NCBI GenBank assembly: GCA_951799425.1
Contig: OX637396.1
Span: 35,084,701 to 35,148,700 of the forward strand
Source: Ilex aquifolium
Taxonomy: Eukaryota; Streptophyta; Magnoliopsida; Aquifoliales; Aquifoliaceae
Reading direction: 5' to 3'
Length of the DNA stretch: 64,000 bases
The first letter of the stretch is position 1; each line of letters starts with the position of its first letter. Below are positions 56,350 through 64,000 of the stretch, piece after piece. Below the pieces are notes generated by a model. The model ran no database searches and had not been told where the DNA came from. It worked only from the letters and a program-made list of their open reading frames with translations. The translations under genes were made by a program, and so were the position numbers.

Positions 56350-59300
56350 ATGGCCCGCTCTGCTACACCCTCCAGTCTATCTCTATCCGCGGTCCTTGCT
56401 CAAGAGCTCAACCGTTCTTCTCTGTCATTCAAGCCCACACCACTCTTCTTTACCTCCACCAAGACGTCCAACACTTTCTCTCTCTACCCATTGGTGTTAC
56501 TGTGTAGAGGAAGAAAATCAATCAATTGGGTTGATGTTTCTTTGGCGAAATCTGGGTCTTGCCCAGTTGTTGTGGCTGCTTTGGCTGCTGAAGCTGAGGT
56601 AGCAGAGGCTCTGGAAGACGAAGATGAGGTGGTGGTGGAAGGTGGTGTTGCTTCAACTCCTCCAACAAAGCCCAAGAAAGGCAAAGCTGCACTGCCTCTG
56701 AAGAGTGATAGAGTATGTATTGAACTCATTTCTTGTATTTGTACATGTATTTGGTTATTTGATAAGTAGGTTTTGCTTGACTTCCGTGTTAATCTTAGAT
56801 TTTATTTTCAGAATTTCGAAGTTGAAACCTTGTAGTTCTGCCATTCAATTGTCAATTCGTTACTTATTATTGTTGCTCTAGATTTATTTCAGTTATTTTT
56901 AGACATATCTAGTGATTGACAAGTAGTTTTGCTTTATTTTCATGAGCGATTGCTTTTGTTCGTGAAATTTAGTGTCAAAACCCCTATCGTGTTGCCATTC
57001 AATTAGGACAGAGAACTTATATAATTTTATCCCTTGAATTGTAACTTATAAATACATTTAAGGTTTGCAGTATTCACTTGATTTTCTTCTTTATTCCCAA
57101 CTAAGAGTTTTAGATTGAAAAACGATTTGGTATTACCATTGAAATGGCATTGACACAATGCACGTTAGCTCATATGCATTTGTTGTTCTTGCTCTTCAAC
57201 CCAGTAGGATAGATGTTATTGAGGTACTTGTGGCCTTTGCTTGAATTTTTTTTCTTAATTATGATGCTGAATTTGACCTATAGTACTATCTCTGAAGTTT
57301 GTCCAGAGGCAGACTAAGTTTCGTGTCTTCTTCTGGTTTTTGTATTAAACCCTCGAATAATGGGTATGTGCATATTCAATCAACGGGCTTTGCTTATTTT
57401 CTTCTTAAATTGTGATTTTTTTTTGATAAAAAACAGAAACTCTTGTATTAAAATAGAAAAATATAGTACATTAAGAAAGATTGGATAAGAAATCCAATCA
57501 TAATCAAGGGAGCACAAATTGAAAAGCAACAAACTTTAAGAAACCTATAAATCACATGATACTCTCCATCCCGCTACTATAGCAAAATGCTATAGTATTC
57601 ACATGTTAGCAAATTGCTTTTAGTGAAGTATAGCCTAATTTTGCTTTTGCCTTTTAAACTGCAACGGTTCAAGGGTTGAAACATTTAATGGGATTTTCTT
57701 GATTTAGGCCACAGTTAGTAATCTATTATAAATATGCAAAATATTGGACTAGCAATTTGGGCATATTATTATAACAAACGTGGGTCATAAATAGTTGTTG
57801 CCCAGTTTGTTCTTTGTTAACGAGAATGCTAAAGAAATGGACTAGTATAGACACCATGTGACATTATTTGCACAGGATGACTGTCCATATAGTTAACTCA
57901 GTGTTGTTAGTCCGATGCTTTACCACTTCACGAGGCATTTATTCACACGGCCAATGCATTAGTTTCGAGTTTTGCTTTTAGTTTTAGCTTGGTTATTAGG
58001 TTCGTGCAACAATTAGTTTACCATTTCTAGTGCCCTTATTCTTCAACAAATTACATGAACTATGCTCTAGGTTTGCACTTATTACACTCTTGCTTGTGGT
58101 ATGAAAATTTCCAATCGACCCCAATAAACTAATGGTCAAATGACAAAGTTGAGAGAAACTGTCCAATGACCGTTTTACCCTTTGAATGCCAAAAACTCAA
58201 AACCCAAACCGTAAACCCAAAGTTCAAATCCAAACCACCGAGATCGCAACACAAAACCCAAACTACTAATTCCGTTTTCTCTCCAATCTCCTCCTTACAA
58301 ACACCTTATTGGTGTGAACACCCCCTTTCACCATCTCTGATTCTCACCCTCTCCTCTCTATCCCCTTCCCTTCCGTCGAGGATCATTTATGTAATTCGAT
58401 CAATTTTGTATCTTTCTTTCCTTTCTTTGTATAAAATATATGATAGGTTCATGAAATCACTTCAACTTCAAGAAAAGTTTTACATCATCTTGCCTTTTTC
58501 CTCACCTCCTTGTTTGTGGAATGTGGATTCCTGGACCTGCTTCATCATTTCCCCCCCTCTAATCAGATTGTTAGGTTCATGCTTTCGAATACCTCTCTTT
58601 TTTTTCTGTGTTTCCTCTGTTTACTTACTCATGATGTCAAGTGTGATTAATACTCTTTTTGCTGGAATTTTCAGACGAGATCTAAGAGATTTTTGGAAAT
58701 TCAGAAATTGAGGGAAAACAAGAAAGATTACGACTTAACAACTGCAATATCACTGCTCAAGCAAACAGCAAGCACAAAGTTCGCCGAAACAGCTGAATCC
58801 CATTTCCGCCTCAACATTGATCCCAAATATAATGATCAACAGCTTAGGGCAACGGTGAGTTTTCAAAGCATTGCTTGATTATATGAAGTGCGTATTAGTT
58901 AATATCTCAAACTTTTCTTGTCTTCTGTTGTAGGTGAATTTGCCCAAGGGAACTGGCCAGACTGTAACAGTGGCTGTTCTAACTCAAGGTAGACACACCT
59001 CTCAATTACCTCATACTAGGTTCTGCTTTGAAGGATGATGAGTTCTTTTCATTCTCTTTGCTTATTTCCAATATAACATCTTCCTTTTGGTTTGGAGCAT
59101 GGTATGCTTTTCTTGAGTATGAACAAAAGAAGAAAAGAACTTAACAAGATGTGGGAATGCCAACTCCCTGCTCCTTAATTGCTGCTATGTTAATTTCTAC
59201 CTATGAGTTTTTTACTTAGGTAGTATTTTCATCAGTGAAAATTATTTATTCATAAATAACCATAATATGCTATTATTGCCTAATTCTTTAGAATTAAGAA

Positions 59301-59620
59301 CTTTTTTCTCTTCTTATGAAGACTATACTTACTATAGGCACCAGTTTTATTTATTGACACTTGTGTTTATGCACTTCGCTTGCATGGAAAAGGAATTTGT
59401 GAAACTATTAGGTTCCGTTCATTCTTCCTACTTTCTTACATTTCATAATTGCCATATCTTGTTTGGCCTTCTTTGTGGTTGAATTTCTACAGGGGAAAAG
59501 TTTGATGAAGCAAAGAATGCAGGAGCAGATTTGGTTGGAGGAGAGGACTTGATAGAGCAGATAAAAGGAGGATTCATGGAATTTGACAAATTAATTGCTA
59601 CGCCTGATATGATGCCTAAG
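56350..59620 (+). CDS. PRPL1: Plastid 50S ribosomal protein L1, nuclear gene; exons 1-4 only (3' part not seen)
   Basis: Exons by splice consensus and reading frame: 56350-56712, 58675-58854, 58934-58988 and 59493-59620. The protein starts [20 protein letters not shown], a Ser/Thr-rich, acid-poor N-terminus typical of a plastid transit peptide, then an acidic linker, [15 protein letters not shown], and the L1 core: [79 protein letters not shown] and ATPDMMPK. L1 binds 23S rRNA at the stalk near the E site of the plastid ribosome. The expected continuation (the GRILGPRGLMP motif and the C-terminal half) was not found in 59621-64000, so either a long intron carries it past the window or the gene is broken. 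Start choice: an upstream in-frame ATG (56254) would disrupt the transit peptide. Confidence 0.9.
57418..57595 (-). mobile_element. Short LINE 3' tail inserted in PRPL1 intron 1
   Basis: A T9 run followed by GATAAAAAACAGAAACTCTT is the complement of a LINE A-tailed 3' end. The insertion is absent from the paralogous intron relic at about 29810-29830. A second extra piece (about 57830-58010) is also absent from the relic but was not classified. Confidence 0.6.
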
Positions 59621-62000
59621 GTGTCGCTTTGCTCATCTTTTTGTGTTTAGTGGCATAGACCTGCTTTATGTTCATCAATATATGGTGGTTGAAAGGATCA
59701 AGGGTCAAAATTTAGCTTGGATGTATAGTTTTGGTTAGCTAGGAAATGGAAATGTATCTGGAATGTTTTGGAAACAGAATAGGAATAGGAAAAAGTTTGG
59801 AAGCTAAAACATTAGAATTTCGCTTCTAAAATGTTCCAAAATATGAGACCTTCAATTTTCAATCTTCCATCAAAACCAAGACATTTTGGTCATTTTGTTT
59901 GAAAGGAAATTAAACTAAATTTTGTTCATTGGATGGAATACCCTGTTTTCCCTTTTTTTCCTAAGTGCTGAGGAGAAGTTTAGCAGAAAAATTATAACTT
60001 GGAAAGGTTCTATTCTATACTTGAAGAAGGTTCATTTGTCAAGAATAATTTCCTGTGCAAAGTACTCATCAAGATGAGGAGATGGATGTCTCTATATCTC
60101 TTGTGTTTTCTAATCACTGTTATCATAGGCACCGCTTGTTTTTTATTCCTTTGGACAAATTGTACATCATTTCTTAGGCATCCCTTTTTTTTGTCTTTTG
60201 ATCTTGTGTATATCAATCAATCACAATCTATACAAATATCCAAGGTGATACCTAGTGAAGGTGAAGATGGAGTACCTAGCTACAAATACAAACAATCAAA
60301 GGCGTTGTTGAAAGTATCAGGTGATACGGATATGATCCGATTGAGTTGTATCTGGAAAGACACGTTCTATTCTGAAATTGATATACATTTTGTGTAAACC
60401 ACAGGTCTCACTAGACTCGTGGTTGACTTGGAGACATCTTGAATGATTCGATCTAGTCTTCCGAGTCATTATTGTTGAACCACTATGTATTGCCACTCCT
60501 GTTCAATGACACCACAATAGAACATGAATCTCTCATTGTGTCCAATTTCTTTTCCACCTAGCATCTCGTGTACACCACTTGCTATCGATCTATGACACGG
60601 TCACCAATGCTCTCCAAGTTGATGATCAATTTCATGACCTTGAACCATGATCAAGGCCCAGTGTGCAACTACTATTAGGTAGGTTCCATCCATGGCAATT
60701 TATAGACTTTCTTGACTATTCTTTACTTACATAGACATTAATATGCTTTTGATGGTGCTAAGAACTCTTTGGTACCACTTGTTGATCACCGTCAAGAAGG
60801 AGGGTGTACCATTCTTTCTGCCACAAAACACCACTTTTTCTTTTTGATTTTCTTTATTATTTTTAAAATTATTTGTTACTTTTGCTCATAGTTAAATTCA
60901 TGTGTTATGTATAATATGTGAATTTTTTAAGTTGGATAACTGCTAGCATATGTTTTGATCTTAGTGATGGGTCCTACTATTGAAATTTAAGGGATTTTGT
61001 TTACAATAAATGCATGGGTGAAGGGATTAATTTAACAACTTCAACTGAAACCCTATTTTGAATTACACTTTCCATTACCTCTCTTTTCTATTTTTTACTC
61101 TCTTCTTCTGGCCTAGGCTTTAGTTTTCAACTTTTTATTAGAGTTAATGATTAAACACAATCGAACCTCATAAGCACTAAAACTTGTGGATGATCATCTG
61201 TGGGTTGCCAGAGAAAAAATTCCAGTTTTTTTTTTGATAAGTAATCGCAGCTTTTTGTATAGCTGACATTAGAATCTATACATGACATCAGTGTGTGCAG
61301 ACTAGGAGGCCTAGATGGACACATGCTGAGAATTGTGGTGATTTTTGAGAAATTTTGTGAAGCCTTCGAAGGGGTCTTTTTAATTTTCAAAACTTTTTCA
61401 GTGTTTAGGACCTATTTTCCATATTTGATTTTGGTGGATTTTTAGGCTGTTTCTCTTCGCTCAATCTTATCAAAGGGGTGCCCCCCCTTGAATATGTGGT
61501 TTGTTCCATTTGATTGAGGCAAGCTGCAGTGATATTCCGTTAAGGTTGACATATACGTACGCTCAAGCCAAAGAGCGTGGTTTTCGGGAACAGGATTTCT
61601 CTCTCCGAAGAAAAGCTTTATTCATTCATCACTGCGGGCGAACTAATCAAATTGAAACGTAAACTATATTTCTACCCTATCCCATCCCTAACAATCAACC
61701 TTGATGCAGTATTTAGGTAGTTCTCATCAGAAACCATTGTAACGAAGTAGGTAGATCATATTGGGTCATTGGAGTGAATTAAGCAATTGCGTACAAATAG
61801 ACAGACCAGGCTCATCCTTTTATGTTGAGGTCACAAGTTTGTCTATGATTAAAAGTCTAGGTGGTGTTGAAGCCGACTCATTCATGTTAGTCATCTTAGA
61901 GCTATGATTCAGAACAATGTTCACCAACTCTTCTATAGTCATCTTGTTCATATATCAAAAAAGTTTTAGAATATGAGTTTCCATTATTATATTAAAGTCT
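59621..62000. other. PRPL1 intron 4 or downstream DNA
   Basis: No exon was recognised. A T10 GATAAGTAATCGCAG at 61226 looks like another reversed LINE tail. The 132-codon frame at 59999 has a hydrophobic segment but no recognisable family, start context or splice structure, so it is not called. Confidence 0.45.
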
Positions 62001-62009
62001 TTTGTCTCC

Positions 62010-62605
62010 TCCCAAATATCGTGTCGGATACGATACTCATCGGGTACTTAAGGATATGTATTGGATACACACTAAACATACTCAATAATAAATAAAATAT
62101 GTGGATACTTTACGGATACTTTTATATGTGGAGAAGTATGTGTAACTTTTAGTTTTTCCCTTCCTTTCAATTTCACATGCAATGCAATATATCAACAAAA
62201 ATTATTTATATGACTTTGAAGACATGTGGGTGTTTTTCAAATATTATCCACCATGACACGTCCAACGAGTATACTGTAATCTTAGTAACAAATATTTTCT
62301 AAGCAAACAATCTAATTAAATGTTGGTTCTTATTACTTCAGTTAATCATGTTCACTTTGTAGATGTACCATTATGAGACAATAGGTACCTTTTTGAATAT
62401 AAAAAATTATTAATGTTGTTTATCATTGATAAAAAATCAATAAAATTATAGTTATTAAGTCGTTACATAATAGTACAAATATAAAATATGTATATTTTTA
62501 TAGACGTACTTTGGTCGTATCGATATCTTATTTTTTGAGATTTTGTCGTATTGTCGTAATTATATCGTACCCGTATCTCATATTCGTATCTATGCTTCCT
62601 AGGAG
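62010..62605. mobile_element. Possible MITE with GATACG-rich inverted ends
   Basis: TGTCGGATACGATACTCATC at the left and CGTACCCGTATCTCATATTCG at the right form an inverted, GATAC-rich pair around an AT-rich core, ending in TATGCTTCCTAGGAGG, which resembles the end of the element at 63202. The boundaries are uncertain. Confidence 0.4.
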
Positions 62606-62825
62606 GCAAAACAACTTTGTTAGTGATTTTTTCTAGTTTTTGGTAGATCGGCACTTCACTTTTGCACTCTGACAGCCCTGATTGCTTAATTTTTTGGTAT
62701 AATTAGAATGGTGGTTTTTTTTTTTTTATCAGCTATAAGATTGTTTTATGAGAAATTTTTCAATGGGACTTCCGAATGCTATATTCTCTTGTGAGTATAC
62801 TTTATGGTGTTGTTATCCCTAATGC

Positions 62826-63980
62826 GTGGATGAGGCTAGTTCTATTTTAGTAATAACGAGGGGAATGGGGTTGAGTCATGTAGGGGTTCTTGGTGATAAC
62901 CTCTCTCTTCAGATTACTCCCATTAAGTTGGATGGCATTAACTATTCAACTTGGTTACAATTTTGTACTTTGTCGATTGATGCCTATGTCCTGCTAGGTA
63001 TTTGTATTCAAAGAAGTCATCGTTTTTGTTGTGATAATCATACACAACCATCTATTGCTCGTAGTTTTTTACTTCTCCATACTGTTGTATGGAAGATTTG
63101 GAATGTTATTGTCAAACCTACTCAAAAGTTGATAATAATGCTCAAGTCTATAAACTACTAACAAAGATTCAACAAACTAAGTAGCGGGATATAGTTGTCT
63201 TCTAGGAAGCACGGATACTTCGTGAAGGGTGCCGTGGCAGTGTCTTGAATAGTGAACTCAGTTGGACACAGCTGGCCGATATACAACCAAGATTTTTTTT
63301 TTTTAAAAAAAACATTTGTTAACTATTAAAAATGGTGTATTTTGTATTTTTTGTAATGTAACTTACATCCTATGAATGTTAATGGATGTAATGATGTTTG
63401 ATGAAAATAGTATATGTTTCTTTTTGATCTATTTCAATTTTAATAAAAAAATTAATATTTATTAGGTCTTATTATTAATATTGTTATAAAATATGTTTTT
63501 TTTAATATATTATAATTTTATTATTATCTCAAAAATATATTATTTTATTTCTATTGACCTTATCCTTGTTATATCCGTGTCCTATATTTTCGAATTTTGC
63601 CTTATTCCCGTGTCCGTATCCGTCCTTCCTAGACTGTCACTCAATATTGGGCATAGCTTAATAGTCTTTGCTAGTTGGATTATTATTATGAACTTCGAGG
63701 CCAATTGCCCAACTGATGCTGTTAAGTTTCTGAAGCTGGTTGATAAAGGGTGAGTGCATGATTTTTTTGCTGGACTTATAGTGGATATGATCAGGTTCGT
63801 GATCAAGTTCCTGGTTGTCATTTCCTACTTGGTGACAGCCTTGTGCATCTGTTAAGCAAGAGGATAGTAGGAGGAGGGCCTTTATGCTCCCTCCTATCCC
63901 AAAGAGCAGGTCTGCCTTAGTTGCAGCTCCCCTGCTAGAGATACACAAGGGGAGGCATCTTGGTTTAATGATAAAGATCA
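62826..63980 (+). pseudogene. Copia-type retrotransposon gag relic, split by a MITE
   Basis: Plus-strand pieces in several frames give LSLQITPIKLDGINYSTWLQ (the start of a Copia gag), WKIWNVIVKPTQ, YSKVDNNAQVYKLLTKIQQT (before the MITE), then after it FEANCPTDAVKFLKLVDKG, DFFAGL, SGYDQVRDQVPG and EDSRRRAFMLPPIP. This is the order of the UBN2/gag_3 domain of plant Copia elements. Stops and frameshifts disable it. No LTR, protease or pol is seen before the window ends. It lies downstream of PRPL1 exon 4, possibly in an intron. Confidence 0.8.
63202..63632. mobile_element. MITE inserted in the Copia gag relic
   Basis: The ends are CTAGGAAGCACGGATAC and the complement CTAGGAAGGACGGATAC, a 17-bp inverted repeat with one mismatch, bounding 431 bp of AT-rich, non-coding DNA. 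The Copia gag frame stops at its left edge and resumes at its right edge. The flanks (TTGTCT, CTGTCA) are only partly alike, so the duplication has decayed or is short. Confidence 0.75.
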
Positions 63981-64000
63981 ACTGAAGTGTGAATACTGTA

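Noticed and set aside
59999..60397. 132-codon plus-strand frame with a hydrophobic stretch
   Set aside because: No recognisable family; lies in a probable PRPL1 intron full of transposon pieces.
1..64000. tRNA, rRNA, CRISPR arrays, plastid or bacterial insertions
   Set aside because: Looked for by eye; nothing with tRNA arms, rRNA blocks or regularly spaced CRISPR-type repeats was found. The tandem repeats present are minisatellites.

Overview
The window is nuclear DNA from a flowering plant. It carries coiled-coil NLR disease-resistance genes of the RPP13-like-1 (R13L1) type, the intron-containing nuclear gene for plastid ribosomal protein L1, and a dense layer of plant transposons (LINE, Copia-type and other LTR elements, hAT, Helitron, Mutator-like, MITEs). 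Protein style and the LINE/RNase H type fit a eudicot, perhaps a woody one. I cannot name the genus from sequence alone. No bacterial, organellar, rRNA or tRNA genes were seen.

Layout. 1-3926: one end of an LTR retrotransposon on the minus strand (LTR, primer-binding site, repeat-rich internal region running off the window). 3927-7230: a relic segment made of a plastid-L1 intron piece, a LINE piece and an NLR N-terminus piece, split by a hAT element that contains a Helitron that contains a MITE. 7910-11000: MITE, 713-bp solo LTR, hAT-like element and a long imperfect palindrome. 11390-16245: broken copies of NLR upstream DNA. 16246-21915: a 5.67-kb Mutator-like element with long inverted ends, a 10-bp target duplication and captured gene pieces (receptor kinase C-terminus, PPR N-terminus, one unidentified exon). 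22225-23320: another inverted-ended element with a G-rich core, ending 182 bp before the next gene. 23503-27752: NLR1, a pseudogene. 27753-31600: NLR1 3' flank, then a relic of plastid-L1 intron 1, a LINE piece and an NLR piece. 31600-41000: repeats, a solo LTR, a small Helitron, a 5'-truncated LINE and otherwise AT-rich DNA. 41200-47375: more NLR upstream DNA and a 1.65-kb inverted-ended element. 47376-51557: NLR2, an intact gene. 53900-54640: LINE relic. 56350-59620: the first four exons of the plastid L1 gene (PRPL1), followed by a long intron or a 3' break that contains a Copia gag relic split by a MITE.

How it fits together. The window is an NLR birth-and-death cluster. A unit of NLR upstream DNA, NLR gene, 3' flank and plastid-L1 intron DNA was duplicated. 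The right copy kept an intact NLR (NLR2) and the real PRPL1. The left copy (NLR1) decayed through one frameshift, two stops, a small C-terminal insertion and loss of a 3' splice site. Further ghost fragments lie at 6-7 kb, 11-15 kb and 41 kb. Because unoccupied paralogous copies survive next door, the target sites of several transposons (Mutator-like at 16246, hAT at 4021, G-rich element at 22225) can be read directly. The two NLRs also exchanged LRR units: a near-identical tract sits between diverged parts, a 72-bp LRR unit is present four times in NLR2 and twice in NLR1, and an 87-bp LRR block is present only in NLR1.
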